Below, piece by piece: positions 51,301-62,047 of a stretch of DNA of 64,000 nucleotides. The notes beneath the pieces were generated by a model, which saw nothing but the letters and a program-made list of their open reading frames with translations, was not told where the DNA came from and ran no database searches. This DNA is from Syncephalis plumigaleata. Lineage: Eukaryota > Zoopagomycota > Zoopagomycetes > Zoopagales > Piptocephalidaceae. The stretch covers positions 186,001 to 250,000 of the forward strand of contig JAIXMF010000005.1 of the NCBI GenBank assembly GCA_025201365.1, written 5' to 3'. The position numbers and the translations under genes are program-made. Each line of letters starts with the position of its first letter. Position 1 is the first letter of the stretch.

Positions 51301-52212
51301 TGGAAGGTTGCATCGGCGCGGAAGGTTGCATCGGCACAGGTGTATCGGCCATCTTCACCATTCGAGTTGGCGTGTAATCGGATTCTGGCACGCAATTGCC
51401 TTCGAAATCCATCTCGCCCTCTGAGCAGTTCAGATCGTAATCAGCCTCTTGCTCGCTTTCATCTTCATGGTCATGATGACAGCTGTGATCTGAATCGTAA
51501 TTGGACTCGTCATCGCCACTGTCGTCGCCTTCATCGCCGGATTCGCCAGACTCGCCGGATTCACCGGATTCACCGGACTCGCCAGAGTAGTCGTCGTCGT
51601 CGCTGTAGCTGCTCTCGTCCTCGGAATAGTCGGCACACTCGGATCCACAGTCCTCGCTGCCATTCTCGGCCTTTTCGACTTCTGGCAAAGAAGGTACCGA
51701 ATGATGGTGATGATGATGATCGTGATGACCATCACCATGTTCACCACAATCCTCGTGGCCATTACCCTCTTGTACGTCGTAGACATCACCATCCTCGGGT
51801 TTCGGATACTTCTTGCCATGATCTGGTTTGTCCTTGTGATACTTTGGCGGCTGCTTCTTGTGCACGGGCTTCTTCGGCTTGTGCTTCTTGTGCTTCTTGC
51901 CAGCGCCATAGGCGTCATAGGATTTGACGGGCTTACCATAGTAGCCGCTGTCGTAGCCACGTCGTAGTAGCGTGGCTGTCTCGGGTGAATGACAGCACTG
52001 TCTACGGTTGGCGTGTGTGATGGCATGCGACGGATTTGCATGGGAGAAACGGATTTCGTAACAGCGCTCTTCAACGAGTTGCCACGTACTGCCGCGGCAA
52101 GTTTACCGGTCACCTTATGCTGACCGTGATTATTAATACCATCAAGCGGTGCTGTTAACGCTCCCGATGCTAGTAGCGTAACAGCCACCAGCTGTAGCAC
52201 GGTGGCCTTCAT
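48400..52212 (-). CDS. Large secreted acidic repeat protein, unknown family
   Basis: The ATG at 52212 opens a signal peptide (MKATVLQLVAVTLLASGALTAP). After a Lys/His-rich stretch (KKHKKHKPKKPVHKKQPPK) comes an Asp/Glu/Ser region with a run of six His (HHDHHHHHHS) and five GES repeats. A Pro/Gln/Met-rich part (PMQPSTPMQP), Pro-Ala repeats with paired Cys (ENCDESE, CIGEECNYG), a 13-residue tandem repeat (SRPVNEGASNAEA) and a long Asp/Gly/Tyr/Lys domain of repeats like SYGDYDAGNDEGDNDD follow, ending GDAANYY at 48400. Total roughly 1200 residues with one intron at about 50838-50899. The frame changes near 51960, 50747 and 50136 (one base lost each) and 49920 (one gained), all in repeats or short runs. 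No known domain. A wall-bound or cation-binding role is conceivable, not shown. Confidence 0.7.
49787..50046 (-). repeat. Coding 39-bp minisatellite
   Basis: About six or seven tandem units of 39 bp encode the 13-residue repeat SRPVNEGASNAEA with variants (SDVET, SVSEG, PINEG). One unit has an extra C near 49920 that breaks the frame locally, likely an assembly slip in the repeat. Confidence 0.85.
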
Positions 52213-53366
52213 TCTGGAGAGGCAATCAATAAAATGACACTGACTTAAAAGAGAAATAGAAATTCACGATAATACGTTCAATGCACGTATTCTACTAGTA
52301 GATTGTAGCAAATTTAACGATGTAGATAACACGAATGAATACACAAAAGAATGGTCAACTTGAGTTCAATTATAATATAGTATGTATATGGTATGCATAC
52401 ATGTGTGTATAGCACAAAACATTCATCAACCTACCTGGTATGTTTTAATGGACGAACAATAGATATATATGTATGAATATAAATGTAGAGTATGTAATAC
52501 CCGAGCGGCAATTGATAATTAAGCTGGCCGTAGGGTATTAAAATATGTTAATGTTGAGCAAAATGGAACGCAATCGCCAGTATTGTTAAAGATACCATTA
52601 TAAGTGCAATGTATAGTATGAATATATATAACGAGATTAGAATCACCCTGCAGTAATTGGCGATAAACGCTAGTCGCTGTCGTTGCCATCAAGGGGCGCA
52701 TGCCGAATTTAAGGAGCTCTACTGGAAAGGACAAAGGCGTGGCACACCTACTTTTCCATCCAAGGGGATGCTTATCCTGTACTTGTTTGCGATAAGTATT
52801 AGGGAGGGCTATTGACATAGCACGCACGCCGCACGTTCGTGTGTGTGTGTGTGTGTATGTGTGTTTGCCGAGGCACGGATGGGCTGGATAGATGACGCGG
52901 CTCACTCCCCTTTCCATTGATACTTGCCGGCATTCGCCAGCACTGCTCCTTTACGCGAGAAATCACCTATAATGACCGGTGAGAACAAGCCAACTATAGA
53001 GTGGCAACTTCTCCTTGAGATGATGCTGCATTAGTCTCCTTTATCGGAACACTTGAGCGTGTAAGATAGCGCACAGGATATCTCTCGTATAATGATCATG
53101 TAATTAATGAATATTAACTATTCCCAAATAAGGAAAACTTACAAACGAATCAAAGCTGTTCACAAATTACACTGTTATTCATTAAACGTATGATGATCAC
53201 AATGATGATGCTAATCGTGATGAACATGATATCAAATTAATGTATTATGATTAAATCTCATTTAATTTTAATGGTTAAAACAAACAGAATGGCATACAGA
53301 ATAGTCAACGACGAGTAATTACGGTGGATGAGTTATTAACTGTATAGCCTGTCGCTTCTTAATTAT
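52213..53366. other. Intergenic region between two secreted-protein genes
   Basis: About 1.15 kb with a (GT)n stretch near 52839-52864. A minus-strand frame over 52519-52917 lacks coding character. No RNA gene or element end was found. Confidence 0.45.
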
Positions 53367-54333
53367 CTAGTAAATACGATACGTTTTAGGATGGCTTTTC
53401 CTGGGCTTCACGCATCTGCCGTGCTTCCAAATTTTGCCGTATGGACAGGGTGACTTTCCGTCGTGGTCTCCTTCCTCGTCACCACCGTGCTTGCGACCAC
53501 CACCACCACCGTAGTATTTCTTGCTTTTCTTGTCATCGTCGTCGTCGTCGCCTCCTTCCTCGTCACCGCCATAGTGTTTCTTATCATTATCATCATCATC
53601 ATCCATCATCATCATCATCATCGTTATCTCCTTCCTCGCCACCTGCATTGTAGCTGCCATTGTATTTGCCCTTAGGGTTTCCGTTACCGCCATAGCCGAG
53701 TCGACCGTATCCGTCCTTATCGTCGTCGTCGTCGTCGCCCTCATCATCATCATCATTGCCCTCGCCATCGTGACGTTTGCCACCTTGATATCCATGACCA
53801 TTGTAGTCACCAACATCGTTATCATTGTCGTCGTTGTCGTCGTCGTCTCCTTCCTCACCGCCATCCTTCTTGCAATCCTTCTTGTTATCATTGTCATCCT
53901 CGCCTTCTTCATCGTCATGGCCACCGTAGCTTCCGTAGTCGCCTCGACGGACAAGTCGACTTAGCAAACCTTGAATGCCTGGAGCCTTCTCGAATTGTTT
54001 CTTGGGCAAGGCACGTGCACCTGGGAAATCCTCATCCTTGAGACGCATCTCGCCGGCTTCTTGGAGTGTCTCGAACCGTTTGAGTTGCTCGAAATCACGA
54101 GCTACTTCGCCCAAATCTTTTGGCAGTTCACTCTGCTTTATACTATTGTGTCGCTTCAAATCGGCATTGACGAGTGGCGCGGAGCGATCACCCGCAAGGA
54201 TAACGCCAACACGGCTCAACAAACCATGAGGGGCACGGTTGTTGTTAATGTTGCTGAGGAGGTTGCCATTCAGCAATGGTGCTGCGTACGCCGTAGACGC
54301 GAGCAATAAAGCAACGGAAAGTGATGCCTTCAT
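53367..54333 (-). CDS. Secreted Asp-rich protein, unknown family
   Basis: The ATG at 54333 gives a clear signal peptide (MKASLSVALLLASTAYAAP). Residues 30-130 are ordinary sequence with LPKDLGEVARDFEQLKRFET and RALPKKQFEKAPGIQGLL. The remainder is made of Asp runs alternating with Gly/Tyr/Lys (GGEEGDDDDNDDNDND, YGRLGYGGNGNPKGKY, GGDEEGGDDDDDDKK, KYYGGGGGRKHGGDEEG). The end has CPYGKIWKHGRC, one possible disulfide, and TYRIY. The frame shifts within a GAT run near 53600-53604 (one base gained or two lost). There is about 320 residues in total. It resembles its upstream neighbour (48400-52212) in signal peptide style, strand and Asp/Gly/Tyr composition, and the two may be distant paralogues. 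Confidence 0.72.
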
Positions 54334-55143
54334 TATATAATTATAATAATGAAAATATATAGGTATATATGTGTATATAAATAGATAGTAAATAGGAAAA
54401 TGAGTAGAAATCAACTGTTGTGATCTGCGTAGTTTGCAACAAGCATTATCGGTGATGCTCCCTAGTTAGGGTCGGTTTTTATAAGTCTGACCGACGATTG
54501 CTAATCGTGTAAAAGTAAACACTCTTCCCCTTGACTCTCCCTTTCTGCGTCATGTATAGCCGCCAGCATGGAATATCCATTCAAGTGTGTGTGTGTGTAT
54601 GTGCGGCAAGTATTATTTGCTCCTGGATCAATAGTTGGCAACCTCAATACGCCCCTGATTGATCCGTGTACATGCAAAGGGGCACGGGCCTGATCCCTTG
54701 ATATCTACTCTACTGATGAGTTATCCGAATGCAGCACAGTCATCGTATAGTAATCAAATAATCAACTAGAATGGATATTCGTGTTATTCCTGCAGTTTAG
54801 GCAATGCATACGGATTGAACACATGTAAGGATTACTCGAGCAGACTGGGACATCAATTGACGACTATTCATCTATTAGGTTATAGCACTCATATCATAGC
54901 AATTACTTCAATCATTTGATCATTATAATAAGCACAAGTGATAAAGTGGCAATGACAAGTGTGCTTGTTTACTCAATCTTTACACAATAAATAAAATCAT
55001 TATACAAGTTTAATCGATGAATACGACATTGCTATTAGACAACATTCTCGATGAATATCATCACCATCATCATCTATTGTGGAATAAATAGTAGTTACAA
55101 TCTAATTTGTAAGGATACCTTATCGCAGGTATTTTACAGAGTT
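54334..55143. other. Intergenic region
   Basis: About 810 bp, AT-rich with a short GT run near 54583-54603. It holds the promoter of the Asp-rich gene. Nothing else seen. Confidence 0.45.
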
Positions 55144-55440
55144 TTATTTGTTTAATTTCTGGCCAATCTTGGATGTGGCAGCTCGAGTGCGAGATGCTGA
55201 TTTATGCTTTTGGGTGGTTTTATTAGTGGTGCTCGCTGGTTGACCCTTGTTCAAGATACCGTTAATTATACCGGAGACCTGACCAAGTTGTAGTCCATTG
55301 AGGCCACCATTGGCGAGACCAGCCTTGCCGAGATTAAGTCCATTCAATGCTGGTAGTTGCGGTGTCGGAGCAGCATCGACATTTACGGCAAGGGCAGCGA
55401 TAGCTGTTGCAAGAATAGCAATAGTAAAAGTGGATTGCAT
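55144..55440 (-). CDS. Small secreted protein, 98 residues, unknown
   Basis: A single open frame starts MQSTFTIAILATAIAALAVN followed by VDAAPTPQLP, a good signal peptide with an A-x-A cleavage site. An ATG three codons upstream (55449) is less suitable. The mature chain has Gly/Leu/Asn-rich repeats (LNGLNLGKAGLANGG, LNGLQLGQVSGIINGILN) and a basic tail (TTQKHKSASRTRAATS). No cysteines. It lies among three other secreted genes on the same strand. No family recognised. Confidence 0.7.
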   Translation of the reverse strand: MQSTFTIAILATAIAALAVNVDAAPTPQLPALNGLNLGKAGLANGGLNGLQLGQVSGIINGILNKGQPASTTNKTTQKHKSASRTRAATSKIGQKLNK

Positions 55441-55813
55441 TGTAGACACAGATCAGATGATTTACTAGAAGACAATGCCGTGACAATCGATACACACCAC
55501 CTATCTACGCGCCTTAAGTACGTTGTGAATTGGCGAAAATAAGGGTTTCCGACCAGTGCAACTGTTGACGCTCTCCTTGTTAATGCTTTGGCGCAGGATT
55601 GCATGCTCTCCTTATCGTAAAGGATAATAAATAGCACGCACATTCACCCTTGATTAGAAATGATACTCACGCACAGGTAGACATCTACAAGAAGTAGGAG
55701 ACTTTTTATCTTTCTCATTGAGCAATCAGGAAAAAACACGTAATGCTAAATAAAGTATGATCTCATTAATCATCAAACTATTTGTTTATTTCGCAAATGT
55801 CATCACCTCAGGA

Positions 55814-57288
55814 CTAGTCTTGCTTAATTCCAATGGACACATCCGGATAAACATCGAATCGACGCTGCTGTGTCACTGGAATAGAAGTTCGAGCCACTTG
55901 CATTTTCTCCGGTTCTATTACTCGTCGTAAGTATTACACGATAATGAACATGCATCGGTCACCTACCCAAATCAGCATAGACGATAGACTCGTTGTGATC
56001 GGTGGTGGCAACCACAATACCGCTAAATTGCCATTACAATTAATACACTAGTGCTTCCTGCATAGAGTAATTGAAAGTAGGGGAAAATACTTACTTGGGA
56101 TCTACTATGGTCGAATGTCCCCAAGCAATGTAACTCGTACTCTCGTCTCTTGCAGGCGAACAAGCACCTACGTAGATCTGGAAGCAGCGATGAATGAAGC
56201 GTGTTATCATGTATTATTACTATTACTATCATGCTTGCTTACCTGATTATCAACAGCACTATGATTATTTGTGATATTTTGAAATTAGCTCAACATTTAC
56301 TATGATTCTCGCTAATAGTTACCGTGCTCGTTGTAAGAGCTCCCAATGCAAAGGACCAGTAGTCATATTGAAGGCACCGGGATAGATCATGGCTATGCAT
56401 CCTATAGTAATCGATAGTATCAAGTGATTACAATTCGAACTATAGAAACTTACCATTGCGAGCAGCAATCATAGCAAGTTCCGGGAATCGAATATCATAA
56501 CAGATGCCCAATCCTATCTTACCATACTCTAATCTCATATATATATAATCATGAGTATTGATTCTAATGGATATTGTCCCGCGATCATCATTACTTACCC
56601 GTATCGAACATGGTAACATTGTTGCCTGGACTGAGCACTTCACTTTCCTAGGGGGTATCAACTGTTATGATGATCAATTCAACTAATTGTATAGGTGTAC
56701 TCACTTGGAAACGAATCTTCCCAGGTACGTCAATATCGAAAAGATGAACCTTGCGATGAATTGCCAATCGCTTGCCTAGAATGCAAATGTTTGCTAAAAG
56801 ATACTAGACTAGCACGATAGTATACTTCTTACCATCTGGGCCATGCACAATGGACGTGTTGTATAGTCGACCATCGCTATCAAGTTCCGGTATAGAACCT
56901 AGACCATGGATATATACATATACATGAGCCATCAACATAGAAAGACAAAGCACGATAGATAATAGCATTACCGCCTATCAAGTAAACGTTGCTTTCCTAA
57001 TAAGCGTTAGCATTGTTAATGGTATCGCCCACTTTCCCTTCGTGTATTTACCTTGGCCAACTCGCTTAAAGCAGTCGAGGTTTCACCTGGGATTGATTCC
57101 GCGTAATCTGCGAAATACTGCGTGCCATACGGACAGTTGAAGCATTCGGGTAGGCATACCACTTTCGCTCCCTCGCGAGCAGCTTCAGCAACTCGTGCTC
57201 GAGCGCGTGCTAGGTTAGTTGCTTTATGCGAACTAACTGCAAGTTGCACTAATGCCATTCGAAATGGCTTAAAGAGTGAAGTCTGCAT
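55814..57288 (-). CDS. NIT2: Omega-amidase Nit2 (carbon-nitrogen hydrolase)
   Basis: This nitrilase-superfamily enzyme deamidates alpha-ketoglutaramate and alpha-ketosuccinamate. It begins [20 protein letters not shown]. The catalytic triad is visible: Glu in [17 protein letters not shown], Lys in [16 protein letters not shown] and Cys in [15 protein letters not shown]. Other family blocks are [66 protein letters not shown] and HSTIVDPK. The end runs to a stop at 55814 after [16 protein letters not shown]. About nine small exons all join in frame, giving about 280 residues, normal for Nit2. The transposon-type end at 57358 lies 70 bp upstream of the start codon. Confidence 0.92.
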
Positions 57289-57357
57289 GGTAGAAATAAG
57301 TTGTGGTTGGAATGAAGGGCAGGTATTTACTCTATCACTAGGCCTTTCTCATTTCTA

Positions 57358-59836
57358 CAGGGTTTTTCCAACCAATTAGCGCAGTGAGCCTTTCACTTTT
57401 ACATTCTTGTTTAGCGGTGAGATGAATCTAGTATGACATATCCACTTGTGCTATGCTCTACAAAACTGTTTAGTATCATCGATAGATTTGTTTGGAATCA
57501 CATTTTTGATTGATATTATTAACATGCATTCAATATCGTTATAAATCATACATGATATAGAAATGACGATGATCATTAACCAATTATTATTATTTATTCC
57601 ATCCTATTATGGTAGAATAACAAATATTAACTAAAACAATTCTAATATCGATATTCGTTTATTATCAATAGTCAGAATATGTTCTAATAAGTGATTGAGC
57701 TTTAAGGCACATATGGTGGAAGGAGGCTGGTGCCGGAGATAGAGTTGCGTCGACTGCCAGGAGGAGAGGAAAGAGTGTCAGGATACTCAATAGGCTGAAC
57801 GATTGATTGCTCTGCGATACATACTCTCGGTGAAGGTACCACCATTAAGCTCACGTTCGAGATTCAAAATTGAAGTGTGAATTTTACGGTTCATTTCGAT
57901 TCGTTGGGCTGATGTCGTCTGCTCAATAGGAAGCACGTCATTATGTCGTCGCATCAGCAAATTTTCATTGGCATCGAAGCACATATCTACAGTAAGTGTT
58001 CAGGTTAGATTAATGTAAATATAATCAATTGAGAGCAGCTTACTTTCAGAAGAAAAATTATACAACAATCCTTTGGCCTTTGCATATTTTACGGCTATTC
58101 ACAAATGTTAGCATGATGTAGGATACACATAGCTATATTGCCAAATTTACCTGCAACGATTTGATTAGTAGTCTTTTGCAAAGACTCCGCTTTCTTGAAA
58201 ATCTTTTTGCTAAGGTTCGCTACATGCTGCTCGTAGGTGTATTTGCATGCGCTATCAATGACATAGCATTGTTTACCAGATGGCGAGGGAGTGGCTACAA
58301 CATTGCCAAAGTGCTTGGCTCCTTCGCTAACTTGAGGGTCATCCAGACTTGAGTAACTTGGCAAGGCATGTCGCTACAATACTTCTTGTTAGCACCAGGT
58401 AGAATGTCTATAATAATTGAGTTATTCACTTACCTCATAGAATGATTGAACGATTTTTCCTTCTGGTTTATTTGGATTCAAACATGTAATAGTGGCAGGT
58501 TTACCATCCCACTTTCCTTTTAAATAGTCAACGATATCATTCTTCTCTATGATCTTGGATAGCTCAAGTCTCGGCTGACCAAATGCACCCTTTACACCCA
58601 TTTGCTGCCTAAGGTACGCTTTCGGCACTAATGGACCTACATTCAATTAGTATCTCAATAATAAATGATGATCGTATGTTGTACTTACTTATTGGTTGAC
58701 CCATCATACCCACAGCTGATTCTATTGAGGCTAGAAGCAATGCAGCAACTGCGGTAATACCGATAAGATTCATACTGAAATGCATGGTGAATGGCAGATA
58801 TCTAGTGGTGTAGTCTTGTAATCGTAAGCAAGCAAGTAAGCAGGTAATATTGTACGAGCGTAGTAAAAAGCAATGAAGGCGAGGATATAGATTATGTGGC
58901 CATATTGCTGGAAATATTCCATGTATTTATAATGGCTGTCTACTCAATGGCCATGTATTTCCGAGTTGAATTTGTTTTGTAGCAGCATGATGCTATCATT
59001 CCTCTGTTACACCGTGCCATGTGGTTATGCCAGTATACGGCGGATTTATGTAGAGTACCTTTCACGTATTCGCCTTTCGTCGTTTTAGCGAGTTCAATAG
59101 CTCAGACGACTACTAGGGTTCTCCTTCAGTAATTTCGTGTATCATTTTACTTGCAATTCAATATAGATAACTCCAATATCCATTATCAATACAGTTGATT
59201 AGCCATTCAATACATTAGAATCCTCATCTTTTATCAATAAAAGTATTTCACTCATGTTCGATATAAAGTGAACTGGAAAAGCCATACAATCAAACCTTAT
59301 CACACCATCATCCATCTATTGGAGTTCTAGAACCTAATTAGGAATAGCAAAATAAATACCCTAATGGAATGGTGTACCCATTTAGGAATGTGAGCATGCA
59401 AACGTATAACAATAGCATCACGGATAATATTACTTGTTGCAGTGTTTCTTCACTCCTTGATGTTTAGGGGTAACAATACCACGTTGAAATCTCATTATTT
59501 GATTGATGCACACATCAGAATTGTAAAGATGACATGAATGGTAAAGGATTCGAGTATCGTGTATGGAATCGAAAATATGCCAGCATGTCTGAATGTTATT
59601 CAGATTATTCTCAGTCTTCATAATGAAATGGTGCTCCAGCACAATTATGCTTAACGTGTCATTACTTCTAAATGTTCAAGAAAAGGAGGACAAGGACATC
59701 GAAGAACCAAACAACAAAAAACCACTTATTCATGATAGTTATTGCTATCTACACATCTAAATACGTAGGTTTTATTAACACGGCTATCATTCATAAACCA
59801 AAAGGATAACTGCGCAACTGGTTGGAGAAGTACTAT
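57358..59836 (-). mobile_element. Possible third element of the Fanzor family bracketing a secreted-protein gene
   Basis: An R-type end starts at 57358 (CAGGGTTTTTCCAACC, with TA at 57356-57357). An L-type end faces it at 59836 (inward, minus strand: TAGTACTTCTCCAACC, with TA at 59837-59838). Relative to the Fanzor copy the pair is inverted. The L end here keeps about 80 bp of subterminal similarity to those at 30176 and 35598. The interior contains the secreted-protein gene (57787-58785), no Fanzor and no transposase. About 1 kb between gene and L end is non-coding. It may be a cargo-bearing element, or two unrelated insertions. Confidence 0.42.
57787..58785 (-). CDS. Secreted protein of unknown family
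   Basis: The ATG at 58785 opens a signal peptide (MHFSMNLIGITAVAALLLAS). About five exons follow, all with GT-AG borders: LVPKAYLRQQMGVKGAFGQP, KIIEKNDIVDYLKGKWDGKP, ITCLNPNKPEGKIVQSFYE; then ALPSYSSLDDPQVSEGAKHF, GKQCYVIDSACKYTYEQHV and NLSKKIFKKAESLQKTTNQI; VKYAKAKGLLYNFSSE; and CFDANENLLMRRHNDVLPIE to the stop at 57787. Four cysteines could form two disulfides. The pattern of a short exon-rich secreted protein looks real but I know no family. It lies between opposed transposon ends (57358, 59836) and could be element cargo or a host gene. Confidence 0.6.
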
Positions 59837-60130
59837 ACTAATCGTTGTTATCATATCCATTCAACATCTCTACTAATGATGATGCCAGTTGATAAAATGC
59901 AATATTGATTGTAACTTTTCAATAGGATAAATCGGATGATGACTTGCATGTCCGTATACTCATATGCGTGCGACTACACGATAGGGCTTGGTTTTTTCTT
60001 AACTCGGATTACCTCAAAGTTGCATTACTGTTCCCAGTATTAATGAGTGTCGTCAAGTCGATATCTATCTATATATATATATATATATATCTTCTTATCA
60101 CTGTTACTGCTTTATTACATCATTATCATC

Positions 60131-61922
60131 ATGAAGCGTCAAATGTTGTATTCTTTAGGCTCTATCGCCATCTCATTATTAATCAACGGTTGTAGTGCCG
60201 ATATCGCTTCATCGGCTGGCAAGGATACCGGCCAGGGATTGAACATTCTAGCCGCATCCGTATACAGTGGCCAAAGCCATATCACACCCGTCCTGGAGAT
60301 ATGTAAGGAGCTAGTGACACGCTCGCATCATATTACACTGGTCACCAATATACCTCAGACCAATTGGAAGCACGACAATGTAACGCATATCGAATATGGT
60401 ATGAAGATGGAGGAACGCTTTCCGCAACTAGCGTCTAATCTCAAAAACATTGATCACTTTGACAATGATGAGCATATGAGTGATTTGAACAACCTACTCT
60501 ACGAGCAATATACGCCTGAAATGCAATTCTTCCGACAACTCTTGGACAGCATTGATGTCGATGTGGCCATTTGCGATTTCTTCACACTTGCTTGCATTGA
60601 TGCTGCGTATGAGCGTAATATCCCGCATGTTACAATAACATCGACAGTTGAACTCGGGCGTAAGTAACAACAACAGTAGTAATATGCAATACTGATATTA
60701 ATGCTGCTCATAGAGGTTAAACGACCATGGTACATGCCACATATACTAGGAAAGTTTGGTGCCACTATGGAGCACGCTTCCTATTGGGAGCGATTCCTCA
60801 ATGAGGTCTATGTACCCATTAAATTCAGTATAATTCATGCTCTGGAATCAACTTTCAACAGGCAAAGCTCAAGGAGAATGGCGTCGAGCCATACCATGGG
60901 CTACCGGACGATTCATCAAGGGTATGATCATCGTTCATACATTTGAAGGATTTGAAGTAAGTAGACGTGGTTTGAATACATTGTTTTTAATACGCTACTA
61001 TAATGATGTTCTAGCCACCACGCACACTACCTCCTAATATCCTCTACGCTGGTCCATTGTTAGCCGAGAAGTATGATCCATTGCCATTCGAACTGGAATC
61101 ATTCATGAATACAGATCAAAATCGTCTACGTTGGTTCGGTAGCATTACCGCATTGCCTGACACGCATTACAAGTTGCTCATTTGCACGCTTAGTGCTGCA
61201 CATCAACAAAACCTAATAGATGGTGTCATCATTGGTTTAATGCTAACAGATCCCAAGCAGTTGTCAACGATAGTACGCTGTCATTCATCAGAGGATTCGC
61301 AATCTAATATTGTAGAACACAACCTGAATGATATGCTCAATGGGAAACATTCATTTATTAGAGCATTTAAACGAGCACCGCAACGCGCAACACTCGAGCA
61401 TCCATCGGTTAAAGCGTTCATCTCGCATTGTGGTCTAACGTCAATGCATGATACAATGCATGCTGGTAAGCCGGCATTGTGCATTCCTGGATTTGGTGAT
61501 CAGATTATGAATGCCTATCGAATAAAGTATCACGGTGCCGGTGAGCGTCTATTCTGGTGGGAAGCATCAACAGAGATGATTATCGAGAAGTTGACACGCA
61601 TAATGCAAGGCGACACGGCGAGTAGTGCAAGACTGGCCATGGAACGACTTGGTAAAATGGCCAGATTGGCTAGTCGTCGTGTACCAATGGCTGCCGATAT
61701 GATGAACTTGCTGCCATACCTGGTTCACTCTCAATGTTAGAACCGGCCGAGTATCGCTTACCATGGTGGCGTATGTACAATATCGATATATGGATACCAT
61801 TGATTGCATGTCTATTCGGTGCAATCTATGCTTTATACTATGGACTCAAACGACGTAACCATTTCAATTGGTCAAGTTTCTTACCGAATACCAAATACAT
61901 TCCTGAAAAGAAAGAATGTTAA
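60131..61922 (+). CDS. Membrane UDP-glycosyltransferase (GT1 family)
   Basis: The chain starts with a signal peptide (MKRQMLYSLGSIAISLLING) and the N-lobe pattern LAASVYSGQSHITPVLEICK, ending VAICDFFTLACIDAAYERNI. After an intron (60660-60714) come GATMEHASYWERFLNEVYVP and EGFEPPRTLPPNILYAGPLL. The C-lobe holds the UGT signature region, HPSVKAFISHCGLTSMHDTM and HAGKPALCIPGFGDQ, where the usual HGG is HCG. The C-terminus has LEPAEYRLPWWRMYNIDIW, a membrane helix (WIPLIACLFGAIYALYYGL) and a basic tail, as in ER-type UGTs. Apparent single-base losses lie near 60838-60841, 60919-60923 and 61719-61723. Acceptor is unknown; lipids such as sterols or sphingoid bases are possible for this topology. 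Confidence 0.78.
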
Positions 61923-62047
61923 ATAAAGCGTGATATCATTACAAGATTCCATGTCAATCACATTAATATTTCAATACACATTATATCATTGTTTTATTTC
62001 ATTACTCGAATGTCTTCCTATAGTGTTACTTTGTTAGCACAGTGCAT

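Noticed and set aside
48490-51967. Long plus-strand open frames opposite the acidic secreted gene
   Set aside because: They are mirror frames of GAT/GAC/GAA-rich repeats and give only His/Arg/Val-rich nonsense. The minus strand has a signal peptide and a coherent repeat structure.
52519-52917. A 132-codon minus-strand frame between the two acidic secreted genes
   Set aside because: It runs through a GT repeat (TYTHTHTHTR-like sequence) and shows no signal peptide or domain; likely chance.
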